A DNA stretch of 11,012 nucleotides from an uncultured Bacilli bacterium (GCA_944327405.1 CALVHK010000028.1:1-11012); one strand, 5' to 3'. Counted from the stretch's first letter, positions 1 to 7,172 are shown. Made by a program: numbers and translations. Notes: generated from the sequence alone by a model not told the origin.

Positions 1-1233
1 ACTTTGGATGAAAAAGAAAATAATTTATTAGCAAAACAAAAAGAAATACAAGAAAAAGAGCTTAAAATGGATGAACTATTGAAACAAGAATTAGCAGAAC
101 TTGAAAAAATAGCTAAATTTTCGAAAGAAAAAGCTCATGATTTAATCATGAAGCGTGTTGAAGATGATATGGCAAGAGAAATTGTCGATTACATCAAAGA
201 ACAAGAGCGAAATGCAAAATTGGAAGCTCATGAAAAGGCGAAACAAATTATTGTTTCTAGCATGGAGAGATATGCTGAAGATGTAGCAAGTGAGCAAACC
301 GTTAGTACAATTGAACTACCTAGTGATGAGATGAAAGGACGTCTTATTGGTAGAGAAGGTAGAAATATCAGAACAATTGAGTCAGTTACTGGTGTAGATC
401 TTATTATTGACGATACACCGGAAGCAATTGTTATTTCCTCATTTGATCCACTCAGAAGAGAAATAGCAAAAATTACGATTGAAACTTTAATTCGTGATGG
501 AAGAATTCATCCATCGCGGATTGAGGAAGTATATGATAAAGTATCACGTGATATTAATACCAAAATTACAGATATTGGTAATCAAACAATTTATGATCTT
601 GGTTTGTCTAAGATGGATCCGGAACTTATTAACTTGATTGGTAAATTAAATTATCGTACTAGTTATGGACAAAATGCTTTACAACATTCTAAAGAAGTTG
701 CTAACTTAACAGGTCTTATGGCAGCAGAACTTGGTGAGAATGTTACACTTGCTAAAAGGGCAGGACTTTTACATGATATAGGCAAATCCATTGACTTTGA
801 AGTAGAAGGAAGTCATGTGGAGATTGGAGCAGATCTTGCTCGCAAATATCATGAAGATGAAGTAGTTATTAATGCCATTGAGTCCCATCATGGGGATAAA
901 GAAGCCACTAATGTTATTTCGGTGTTAGTTGAGATTGCTGATACGCTATCTGCTGCTCGTCCAGGTGCTAGAAATGACTCTATGGAAAATTACATGAAAC
1001 GTTTAGCGCAACTTGAAGAGATTGGTAATTCGTTCCCTGGTGTTGAGAAAACATTTGCCGTTCAGGCGGGAAGAGAAATTCGGGTTATGGTTAAACCAGA
1101 TGAAGTGGATGAAGCAAAAAGTTATAAAATGGCTCGGGATATAAAAGACAGAATCGAATCAGAAATGCAATATCCAGGAACCATTAAGATTAATGTTATT
1201 CGAGAGACTAGAGCGATTGAAGAGGCGAAATAG
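1..1233 (+). CDS. rny: RNase Y (endoribonuclease), 5' end cut by window edge
   Basis: RNase Y is the membrane-anchored endoribonuclease that starts bulk mRNA decay in Firmicutes. About 410 residues are present, against roughly 510-520 for the family, so the N-terminal membrane anchor and the start of the coiled coil lie outside the window. The reading frame is open at position 1; the TTG at 4 is not a real start. Numbering from that TTG, residues 1-95 are charged coiled coil. A KH RNA-binding domain follows, with its GREG loop at 116-119. The HD hydrolase domain has a His at 228 (start of an HSKEVA motif) and the catalytic His-Asp pair at 257-258 (LLHDIGK). The C-terminal RNase Y domain runs to the end and looks intact. 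The gene ends in a terminator that overlaps its last codons, so it is probably not co-transcribed with the next gene. Identification is very secure. Confidence 0.97.
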   Translation, partial: TLDEKENNLLAKQKEIQEKELKMDELLKQELAELEKIAKFSKEKAHDLIMKRVEDDMAREIVDYIKEQERNAKLEAHEKAKQIIVSSMERYAEDVASEQTVSTIELPSDEMKGRLIGREGRNIRTIESVTGVDLIIDDTPEAIVISSFDPLRREIAKITIETLIRDGRIHPSRIEEVYDKVSRDINTKITDIGNQTIYDLGLSKMDPELINLIGKLNYRTSYGQNALQHSKEVANLTGLMAAELGENVTLAKRAGLLHDIGKSIDFEVEGSHVEIGADLARKYHEDEVVINAIESHHGDKEATNVISVLVEIADTLSAARPGARNDSMENYMKRLAQLEEIGNSFPGVEKTFAVQAGREIRVMVKPDEVDEAKSYKMARDIKDRIESEMQYPGTIKINVIRETRAIEEAK

Positions 1234-1242
1234 TCTCTTTTT
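1203..1242 (+). terminator. Intrinsic terminator of rny, overlapping its stop codon
   Basis: AGAGACTA at 1203-1210 is perfectly complementary to TAGTCTCT at 1231-1238, giving an 8-bp stem with a 20-nt loop, followed by a T-rich tract. The TAG stop of rny (1231-1233) is the first part of the right arm, so the last ten codons of rny double as the terminator. Confidence 0.75.
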
Positions 1243-1294
1243 CGTTTTTATAAGACATTATCATATATTAATCATATCGTTTTTATAAGACATT
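1243..1294. repeat. Pair of 17-bp direct repeats upstream of the AAA+ gene
   Basis: CGTTTTTATAAGACATT occurs perfectly at 1243-1259 and again at 1278-1294, 35 bp apart. The 18 bp between the copies itself contains ATCATAT twice (1260-1266 and 1271-1277). The second copy ends 9 bp before the predicted -35 box of the ATPase promoter, so the pair could be a binding site for a regulator; it could also be a simple local duplication. No known regulator motif is recognised. Confidence 0.6.
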
Positions 1295-1303
1295 TCTTTA
1301 TTC

Positions 1304-1332
1304 TTGACTTTTGCTTTTTTACATGATAGGAT
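1304..1332 (+). promoter_or_regulatory. Sigma-A-type promoter for the AAA+ ATPase gene
   Basis: TTGACT at 1304-1309, a 17-nt spacer, and TAGGAT at 1327-1332 with an upstream TG (1324-1325) make a good extended -10 promoter. Transcription would begin near 1339, only a few bases before the ATG at 1344. This bears on which ATG is used as the start. Confidence 0.6.
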
Positions 1333-1343
1333 AAGGAAAATTA

Positions 1344-2984
1344 ATGGAAGTGATGGATATGCAATATGTTATGGATTTTTTAGAAAAGTTATATACAAAT
1401 GGTAATGTGAGATTTTCTTTTAAAAAGAAAGTAAATTATTCATGCGTTTATGATGTGGCTATTTTAAGCGAAAATTATCTTCAGGTAGATTATATGTATG
1501 AAAATGACGGTACTCAATTAAAGGGAGAAAATAATACGGACAATTTATTTCGTTTAATTGCTGAACTTGCTTGTTTACAACTTGATGAAGATACGCTCGA
1601 CAAAATCGATATATCTATAACTTCTTTGCATAATCACGATAATATGAATAGAAATAAATCTATTTGTGCTGTGAATAAAATTTATACGATTATGAATGGA
1701 ATGTTAACGATCGATTTAAGTGATAAAGAAAGAGTGTTATTAAGTTTGGTTGAAGCTGGACCTTATAAAAAAATGATTGATTTTTTGGTCGATAATGCGA
1801 AAAAGCATATGACTGATGCTTCTAATTTGGATTTAAAAACAATCGAGATCTTGGTTCGTTCTGAATTACGTAATTTTAAAAAGTTTCTTGAAGAGGGAAT
1901 TCGTCTATATTTTAATTTAAAGGAAAGTACTAAGGATGATTATTCTACATGTTTAGAAAATTGGAATCATTTTATTGGTAAGGAAGATAGTTCCTTAAAA
2001 ATGGATGAAACTGAAAAAAAGGTAATACGACCTGAAGATCAAAGAACAAAGATTGATTCTCTTGATAAAAAAGATATTTCTTATGTTTTTTTAGATGAAG
2101 ATAAGTATACTAATCATCCGGCAGTAGGTAGAGATAAGGAAATAGAACAGCTTTGTGTATCTTTATTTACTCTTACAAAAAGCCCAATTTTAGTGGGAGA
2201 AGCGGGAGTTGGAAAGACGGCAATTGTTGAAGAACTTGGTTATTTAATTCAAAAGGGTGAAGTTCCTAATAATTTGAAAGATAAAAAAATTATGAAAATA
2301 TCTATTTCTTCTTTAGTCAGCGGTTGTATGTATGTTGGAATGTTTGAGCAAAAACTAGAAACTTTACTAGCCTTTTTGAAAGAGAATACGAATGTCATTT
2401 TGTTTTTAGATGAAATGCATACAGCGATTGGGGCAGGGGCTAGTTCCAAATCTGATTTGGATTTGGCTAATATTTTGAAACCTTATTTAGATCGAGGACA
2501 AATTAAGATTATTGGTGCTACTACTAGGGAAGAATACGATCAGCTTATTAGTAGAGATACAGCGTTTAAACGAAGATTTGAAAGAATAAATGTGCTTGAA
2601 CCAGATCGTTTTGTACTTAGACAAATTATTGATAGTTATATTCTTAAGTTGTCTTTGCTTTCAAATGTTGTTTATCCTTTTTTAGGAGATGCACACGAAC
2701 AAATTGTATCTATTTTATTAGATGCTACCGATCATAAAAATAGAGTATATAGTGATAGACGAAATAATCCCGATTTAGTGTTATCAATTTTAGAAAAAGC
2801 TTTTGCTTATGCCCAATATCATAGTGAGGCTTCTTTATCTGTTTGTGATTTAAGTAGAGCACTGGAAATGTGTGATGTTCTTTATGAAGATAATCGAATG
2901 AGATTTGCTAGAAAAATGGAAGCGATTAATTCTACTCCTAATGTATCACGTAGTAAAGTCATACATTTTCCAAAAAAATACTGA
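1344..2984 (+). CDS. Single-ring Clp-type AAA+ ATPase with unrecognised N-terminal half
   Basis: The C-terminal half is a clear match to the first ATPase ring (D1) of ClpA/ClpC. It has a conserved VGRDKEIE entry motif, Walker A GEAGVGKT at 285-292, a pore-loop-like segment with Tyr 330, Walker B with D356-E357 followed by HTAIGAGA, and the arginine pair R410-R411 in the RRFERI motif. A small lid domain resembling the Clp RxLPDKAIDLLDEA region (here RRNNPDLVLSILEKAFA) closes it. The protein then stops where the D2 ring would begin; ClpC/ClpA are about 750-850 residues. Residues 1-260 do not look like the Clp N-domain repeats and I do not recognise them. Substrate remodelling by ATP hydrolysis is inferred; the partner is unknown. 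The start could be ATG 1344, or the in-frame ATG at 1359 preceded by GGAAG, which suits the predicted transcription start better. Ku and ligase follow 64 bp downstream with no clear promoter or terminator between. Confidence 0.85.
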   Translation: MEVMDMQYVMDFLEKLYTNGNVRFSFKKKVNYSCVYDVAILSENYLQVDYMYENDGTQLKGENNTDNLFRLIAELACLQLDEDTLDKIDISITSLHNHDNMNRNKSICAVNKIYTIMNGMLTIDLSDKERVLLSLVEAGPYKKMIDFLVDNAKKHMTDASNLDLKTIEILVRSELRNFKKFLEEGIRLYFNLKESTKDDYSTCLENWNHFIGKEDSSLKMDETEKKVIRPEDQRTKIDSLDKKDISYVFLDEDKYTNHPAVGRDKEIEQLCVSLFTLTKSPILVGEAGVGKTAIVEELGYLIQKGEVPNNLKDKKIMKISISSLVSGCMYVGMFEQKLETLLAFLKENTNVILFLDEMHTAIGAGASSKSDLDLANILKPYLDRGQIKIIGATTREEYDQLISRDTAFKRRFERINVLEPDRFVLRQIIDSYILKLSLLSNVVYPFLGDAHEQIVSILLDATDHKNRVYSDRRNNPDLVLSILEKAFAYAQYHSEASLSVCDLSRALEMCDVLYEDNRMRFARKMEAINSTPNVSRSKVIHFPKKY

Positions 2985-3048
2985 GTTAGTAAACTTGGTT
3001 TTTTGTATATTTTCAACCTTTTATCAAACAATAATAATGGTGATTATC

Positions 3049-3792
3049 ATGAAAAAAACATCGATTTCTTTTGGGTTGGTTAATATTCCGGTAGAGATCA
3101 ATCCCGTTATTAAAAACAATGATATTACATTTAATCAATTACATAAGAAATGTTTATCAAGAATTCGTTACGTAAAGTTTTGTCCACATTGTAAAAAGGA
3201 AGTGAGACAATCGGATATTATAAGGGGATATGAATATAAGAATGATGAGTATGTGACACTTACCAATGAAGAATTTAATAAACTCAAAAGCGAAGATGAA
3301 AAAGTCATTGAGATTATTGGGTTTGTTCTTTTAAGTGAAATTGATCCTATTTATTTTGATACAAGCTATATCATTAAAACGAGTACGAAAAGTAAAGCTT
3401 TTAGTTTATTTAAAGAAGCTCTTGCTAAAACTAAAAGGGCTGCTCTTGCCAAAACCGTGATAGGAACTAAATTTTATTATGTTATTATTCGTCTTATGGG
3501 CGATGCTTTAATTATGAATACTCTTTATTTTGAAGAAGAAGTGGTCATTCCCGATCAGATTGCCGAAGCTAAATTTACCAAAAAAGAACTTGACTTAGCC
3601 ATTCAACTTGTAAATTCCCTAAAAGTTAAATTTAAGCCAGAAGAATATGTTGATGAATATCAGGAAAAATTAAAAAATGCTTTAAAACAAAAAGAAGAAG
3701 GGAAAGCAATTAAGAAGCCTAAAGCTCGAAATACAAGAAATATTAAAGATTTAATGACGGCTTTGGAGCTTAGTTTAAAAAATGTTTCATAA
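3049..3792 (+). CDS. ku: Bacterial Ku DNA end-binding protein
   Basis: Ku forms a homodimeric ring that threads onto double-strand break ends and recruits a ligase in bacterial non-homologous end joining. The 247-residue protein opens with the classic SISFGLVNIPVEI core at 5-17. It continues with the QLHKKC, YVKFCPHCKKEV (C45, C48), DIIRGYEY and IDPIYFDTSY motifs, and has the NTLYFEEEV strand near 157-165. After the ring domain there is a lysine-rich tail (about 207-230) ending in NIKDLMTALELSL, matching the short C-terminal tail of bacterial Ku. The start chosen is ATG 3049, because GGTGAT at 3039-3044 is a good ribosome-binding site and the Ku core begins at once; the frame stays open further upstream, but there it overlaps the ATPase gene. 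It overlaps the ligase gene by 11 nt, so translation is probably coupled. Confidence 0.95.
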   Translation: MKKTSISFGLVNIPVEINPVIKNNDITFNQLHKKCLSRIRYVKFCPHCKKEVRQSDIIRGYEYKNDEYVTLTNEEFNKLKSEDEKVIEIIGFVLLSEIDPIYFDTSYIIKTSTKSKAFSLFKEALAKTKRAALAKTVIGTKFYYVIIRLMGDALIMNTLYFEEEVVIPDQIAEAKFTKKELDLAIQLVNSLKVKFKPEEYVDEYQEKLKNALKQKEEGKAIKKPKARNTRNIKDLMTALELSLKNVS

Positions 3793-4645
3793 TAATAAAC
3801 TTCGGCCAATGCTTTTAAGTGAAGAAGCAAAAGTACTTCAGGATGATCGCTATCTTTATGAGATTAAATTTGATGGAATTCGGGCGCTTATTTATGTTAG
3901 TAAAAGAGAATTTAGGATTTTGAGTCGTAAAGGAACAGATCTTACGAATCACTATCCTGAATTAAAAACGATACAAGATATCGTGGGAGATCATCAAGTT
4001 ATCTTTGATGGTGAGATTATTGCTACTTCAAAGGGATTACCATCGTTTTCATTGTTACAAAAAAGAATGAGAGCAAAAAAGGTGAGTGATAAACTAATTG
4101 CAGAAATACCGGTTAGTTTTGTTGCTTTTGATATCGTTTATGATAATAAAGATGTAACGAATCTTCCGTTAATTGAAAGAAAGAAATTGTTAGAAAAATA
4201 TCGTGACACAGACTATTTTGTTAAATCTCGGGTGTATCATGATGGAATATCTTTGTTTAAAATGGTTAAAAAGGTTGGGTTGGAAGGTATTGTTGAAAAG
4301 GTAAAATCAAGTACTTATTATGTGGGTGAAAGAACTCATAGTTGGATCAAAGTTAAGAATATTAAAGTGGATAACTTTGTTGTTCACGGGTTTTTAGAAA
4401 AAACAAATACAATCACTTTGCTTCTTGGGGAATATAAGAATAATAAGCTTTGTTATGTTGGTAAAGTTAGTGTCAATAAAAAGCATGAGCTTATAAATAC
4501 GCTTCAAAAAATGAAAAAAATTAACAATCAATTTGTTAATTTTGATGAGGAAGCAACATATGTAAAGCCGGTTCATGAAGTTCGGGTACATTTTTTAGAA
4601 CGAACCATTTCGGGTATGCTTAGACATGCTACAATAGAAGAATAG
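3782..4645 (+). CDS. ligD: ATP-dependent DNA ligase, LigD ligase-domain type, stand-alone
   Basis: This seals nicks in double-strand break repair by the ligase-AMP mechanism, working with Ku. It has 287 residues, the length of the ligase domain alone. Motif I is KFDG at 29-32, with Lys 29 the adenylated residue. FDGEII (76-81), GLEGIVEK (166-173, motif IV) and WIKVK (188-192, motif V) follow in order. The OB-fold domain includes a YVGKVSVN strand and closes with the family's RHATIEE-like end. No primase/polymerase or phosphoesterase domain is fused to it or encoded nearby, unlike mycobacterial or Bacillus LigD. The start ATG lies inside the last codons of ku, with GGAG about 13 nt upstream, consistent with coupled translation. 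The family is certain; the symbol is used by analogy with ligases encoded next to Ku. Confidence 0.93.
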   Translation: MFHNNKLRPMLLSEEAKVLQDDRYLYEIKFDGIRALIYVSKREFRILSRKGTDLTNHYPELKTIQDIVGDHQVIFDGEIIATSKGLPSFSLLQKRMRAKKVSDKLIAEIPVSFVAFDIVYDNKDVTNLPLIERKKLLEKYRDTDYFVKSRVYHDGISLFKMVKKVGLEGIVEKVKSSTYYVGERTHSWIKVKNIKVDNFVVHGFLEKTNTITLLLGEYKNNKLCYVGKVSVNKKHELINTLQKMKKINNQFVNFDEEATYVKPVHEVRVHFLERTISGMLRHATIEE

Positions 4646-4669
4646 AAAAATCAAGCGTTATGCTTGATT
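4646..4669 (-). terminator. Terminator of rnjA, with its stop codon in the loop
   Basis: AATCAAGC at 4649-4656 pairs perfectly with GCTTGATT at 4662-4669 around a 5-nt loop. On the minus strand the stem is followed by a run of five T (plus-strand A's, 4646-4650), so it is a proper intrinsic terminator for rnjA. The rnjA stop codon (4658-4660) sits in the loop. For the convergent ligase gene (stop at 4645) the hairpin is present but no T-run follows, so termination in that direction may be weak. Confidence 0.75.
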
Positions 4670-6331
4670 CACTTCCATAATAACTGGCAAAATGATTGGA
4701 CGACGGCCCGTTAATTCATTAATATATGGATATAGCTCTAAAATAATTTGATTTTTTAAATCTGTGTAGTTGTAAGTAGACTTTGATAGAAATCCGTTTA
4801 CAATATCTGTTATTTTATGTTCTATTTTACTAATTAGTTCAGGGTTTTCGTTTACCATGATAAATCCTCTTGTTGTTACATTTGGCTTAATGAGTAATTT
4901 TCTTGTTAGTGTGTTAATATTTAGTATGGTTACTAAAATACCGTCACTACTCATTAATTTACGATCTTTAATGATTTGACTTCCCACATCACCAATGCGA
5001 GAACCGTCGACATAAATGTCTCCACTTTTTACGGTATCACCACGAGTGACAATGCCATCTTTGATGTTTATTACATCACCATTTTTACAAATAAAAGTAT
5101 TTTCTTTCGGAATACCACAAGCCTCAGCAATTTCGGTATGACGTTTTAACATACGATACTCTCCATGCATTGGCATAAAGTATTTTGGTTTAATAATACG
5201 AAGCATCCATTTTAATTCTTCTTCTTTGGCATGACCTGATGTGTGAACATCATTAAATGTTTTATTAGTATATACTTTTACTCCTTTTAAGTAAAGCTTG
5301 TTGATTACTTTATTAATACTTGCTGCATTACCAGGAATAGGGGATGATGAGAATACCACTAAATCATCAGGCATTAAAGTGATTTGTTTATGAACGCCGT
5401 TTGCTATACGAGATAAAGCCGCAAGTGGTTCTCCTTGAGTTCCTGTACATAAAATACATATTTCATTTTTCTTTAAATTTTTCGCAGCATTATTGTCAAT
5501 AAATATTGTTTTATCTTCAATTAGACCATTATTCATAGCAAGTTCAATACTTGTTTCCATAGAACGACCAAAGACAATGATTTTCCGGTTATTTTTACGA
5601 CATGTTTCAACAATATGTTTAATACGGTAGATATTGGAAGCAAAGGTTGCAATAATAACACGACCATAATGTCTTGATACAATATCATTTAGTGCTTCAT
5701 CGACACTGGATTCACTTTTCGAAAATCCTTCTGATAAAGCATTTGTTGAATCACTTAATAGAAGGGTTACTCCTTTTTTACCTAGTTCTGCCATTTTGTG
5801 AATATTTGCCATTGGACCAATCGGGGTTAAGTCGAATTTAAAGTCTCCAGTTTCAAAGATAACGCCATTTGGTGTATGAATAGCAAGAGCAAAAGACTCC
5901 GGAATAGAGTGGGTAGTTCCCACAAATTCGATGGTAAAATATTTTGTTTTAATTACTGTATCTTCCGTAACTATTTCGATATTTTCATATTTTACATTAC
6001 GATCTACTAACTTTTTGTTAATTAAGTCTGCTGATATTTTTGATGCATAGATCTTAGGTATGTGAACACTATTTAGTAAGAATGAGATTCCACCTATATG
6101 GTCTTCATGTCCGTGAGTTATAAATAACCCTTTGATCTTACTTTCGTTTTGTTTTAAATAAGTGATGTCTTGAATAACGTAGTCAATTCCTAACAAATCA
6201 TCTTCAGGAAACATTACTCCAGCATCAATGATAATGATTTCTTCATTGTGGGTAACAACATACATATTTTTTCCCACTTCGCCTAATCCGCCTAACGCAA
6301 AAATAGACGTAATATTACTATTATTTTTCAT
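4658..6331 (-). CDS. rnjA: Ribonuclease J1
   Basis: RNase J1 is the metallo-beta-lactamase/beta-CASP nuclease with 5'-to-3' exonuclease and endonuclease activity, used for mRNA decay and RNA maturation. The 557 residues match the usual length of about 555. Metal ligands are in THGHEDHIG (H73, H75, D77, H78), TTHSIPES (H141) and TGDFKFD (D163). The beta-CASP region carries VFGRSMETSIE (near 253-263) and CTGTQGEPLAALSRIA (near 295-310). HTSGHA (363-368) and MPMHGEYRM with H389 complete the active site, and a C-terminal domain ends in RRPIILPVIMEV, very like J1 of Bacillus. The ribosome-binding site is GAAAGGAAAG just upstream of the ATG. The gene is transcribed alone, with its own promoter and terminator. 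Nothing appears missing. Confidence 0.97.
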   Translation of the reverse strand: MKNNSNITSIFALGGLGEVGKNMYVVTHNEEIIIIDAGVMFPEDDLLGIDYVIQDITYLKQNESKIKGLFITHGHEDHIGGISFLLNSVHIPKIYASKISADLINKKLVDRNVKYENIEIVTEDTVIKTKYFTIEFVGTTHSIPESFALAIHTPNGVIFETGDFKFDLTPIGPMANIHKMAELGKKGVTLLLSDSTNALSEGFSKSESSVDEALNDIVSRHYGRVIIATFASNIYRIKHIVETCRKNNRKIIVFGRSMETSIELAMNNGLIEDKTIFIDNNAAKNLKKNEICILCTGTQGEPLAALSRIANGVHKQITLMPDDLVVFSSSPIPGNAASINKVINKLYLKGVKVYTNKTFNDVHTSGHAKEEELKWMLRIIKPKYFMPMHGEYRMLKRHTEIAEACGIPKENTFICKNGDVINIKDGIVTRGDTVKSGDIYVDGSRIGDVGSQIIKDRKLMSSDGILVTILNINTLTRKLLIKPNVTTRGFIMVNENPELISKIEHKITDIVNGFLSKSTYNYTDLKNQIILELYPYINELTGRRPIILPVIMEVNQA

Positions 6332-6380
6332 CTAATCTTTCCTTTCATAAAAAAGCCGTAAAAGTTCTTGACTAGTAATA

Positions 6381-6409
6381 ATTATACTATTTTTTATGTA
6401 TTTTGTCTA
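6381..6409 (-). promoter_or_regulatory. Sigma-A-type promoter of rnjA
   Basis: On the minus strand TAGACA (6409-6404), a 17-nt spacer and a perfect TATAAT (6386-6381) lie ahead of rnjA, leaving a leader of roughly 40 nt. The core is flanked by GACTAG (6370-6375) and CTAGTC (6407-6412), an inverted repeat that might be a regulatory site. Confidence 0.7.
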
Positions 6410-6454
6410 GTCTAAGTTTGATTTTACATTTTATTTACGCAACTACAAATAAAA

Positions 6455-6476
6455 ATTTACATATTTGAATGTAAAT
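6455..6476. promoter_or_regulatory. Candidate operator: 8-bp perfect inverted repeat
   Basis: ATTTACAT (6455-6462) and ATGTAAAT (6469-6476) are perfect reverse complements with a 6-bp spacer. The palindrome overlaps the -35 box and fills most of the spacer of the promoter for the 46-residue membrane protein, the position of a repressor site. The regulator family is not identified. Confidence 0.5.
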
Positions 6477-6486
6477 CATATATAAT
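6456..6486 (+). promoter_or_regulatory. Promoter of the 46-residue membrane protein gene
   Basis: TTTACA at 6456-6461 is followed after 17 nt by TATATA (6479-6484), or after 19 nt by a perfect TATAAT (6481-6486). Transcription would begin near 6491, giving a leader of about 15 nt that just holds the ribosome-binding site. Confidence 0.55.
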
Positions 6487-6506
6487 AGATTTAGAGGTAA
6501 GGAATT

Positions 6507-6647
6507 ATGGATGAAAAAGAGAAAAAAATGAATGAAGAATTATTAAGTTTACAAAGAAGAAATCATTTGAATAATTTGATTATTATTATTCTCTTGATTA
6601 TCTTGCTTGCTGTTTGTGCAGTAGCTGTTTATGTTCGGGCAGTTTAG
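6507..6647 (+). CDS. Small single-helix membrane protein, 46 residues
   Basis: An ATG preceded by AGAGGTAAGGA (a good ribosome-binding site ending 3 nt before the ATG) opens a 46-codon frame. Residues 1-22 are charged and polar, starting MDEKEKKMNEE. Residues 23-43 are a continuous hydrophobic stretch (LNNLIIIILLIILLAVCAVAV), and the protein ends YVRAV. This is a one-helix membrane protein, probably with the charged N-terminus in the cytoplasm. Promoter, ribosome-binding site and composition together support a real gene. No family is recognised. Its stop codon overlaps the stop of the convergent trmL by 4 nt, and no terminator is visible between them. The candidate operator over its promoter suggests regulated expression. 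Confidence 0.7.
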   Translation: MDEKEKKMNEELLSLQRRNHLNNLIIIILLIILLAVCAVAVYVRAV

Positions 6648-7150
6648 TCTTCAAGATAAGTAATGCTTTTATGAGGTTCGTCAAATAATAAACCCTCATA
6701 ATTTTTTTGCCTTAAAACTTCGTATACGCCGATAGCAACACTGTTGGATAAGTTTAGAGCCCTTACATTTGCGGTCATTGGAATACGGTAGCAGCGATCT
6801 AAGTGTGGTTTTAATATTTCTTTGGGAATTCCGGTACTTTCTTTACCAAAAATCAAATAAATATTATCTGTAATATCTTTAAAGTTTACGGTTGTATGCG
6901 GTTTATGACCGTAACGTGTAAAGAAAAAGTATTCTCCTTTGTTTTTTTCAAAAAATTCATCAATATTTTCGTATACAAAAAAGTTACACTTATCAATATA
7001 ATTAACACCACTTCTTTTAATATATTTTTCATCTAGAGAAAATCCTAGAGGTTTAATTAAGTGGAGAGTGGTATTGGTTGCTACACAAGTACGCATAATA
7101 TTTCCTGTATTTCCTGGTATTTCTGGTTCAAATAAGACAACGTTTAACAT
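6644..7150 (-). CDS. trmL: tRNA (cytidine/uridine-34-2'-O)-methyltransferase TrmL
   Basis: TrmL is a SPOUT-superfamily dimer that methylates the 2'-OH of the wobble base (position 34) in certain leucine tRNAs, using S-adenosylmethionine. The 168-residue protein has the PEIPGNTGNIMRT signature at 9-21, a GKESTGIP motif at 102-109, and the C-terminal trefoil-knot segment IPMTANVRALNLSNSVAI at 123-140. Length and motif order match the family. The start at 7150 is chosen because AGAAGGA stands 5 nt upstream and family members begin MLNVVLFEPEIP-like. An upstream in-frame ATG at 7183 would add 11 residues that carry no family motif and would cover this ribosome-binding site. It has its own promoter and converges on the small membrane gene, overlapping it by 4 nt. 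Confidence 0.93.
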   Translation of the reverse strand: MLNVVLFEPEIPGNTGNIMRTCVATNTTLHLIKPLGFSLDEKYIKRSGVNYIDKCNFFVYENIDEFFEKNKGEYFFFTRYGHKPHTTVNFKDITDNIYLIFGKESTGIPKEILKPHLDRCYRIPMTANVRALNLSNSVAIGVYEVLRQKNYEGLLFDEPHKSITYLED

Positions 7151-7172
7151 AAAAATCCTTCTTTCTTTCATA

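Noticed and set aside
2249..2449. 66-codon minus-strand frame inside the ATPase gene
   Set aside because: It mirrors the conserved Walker region of a clear gene and has no ribosome-binding site or coding character of its own.
2905..3048. Longer Ku protein starting at ATG 2905
   Set aside because: It would overlap the ATPase gene by 80 nt and add 48 residues unrelated to Ku. ATG 3049 has a GGTGAT ribosome-binding site and starts at the Ku core.
2985..3048. Terminator or promoter between the ATPase gene and ku
   Set aside because: Only a 4-bp CCAA/TTGG stem before a T-run and no spaced -35/-10 pair could be found, too weak to call.
4394..4591. 65-codon minus-strand frame inside the ligase gene
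   Set aside because: Antisense to the conserved OB-fold coding sequence; AT-rich shadow frame.
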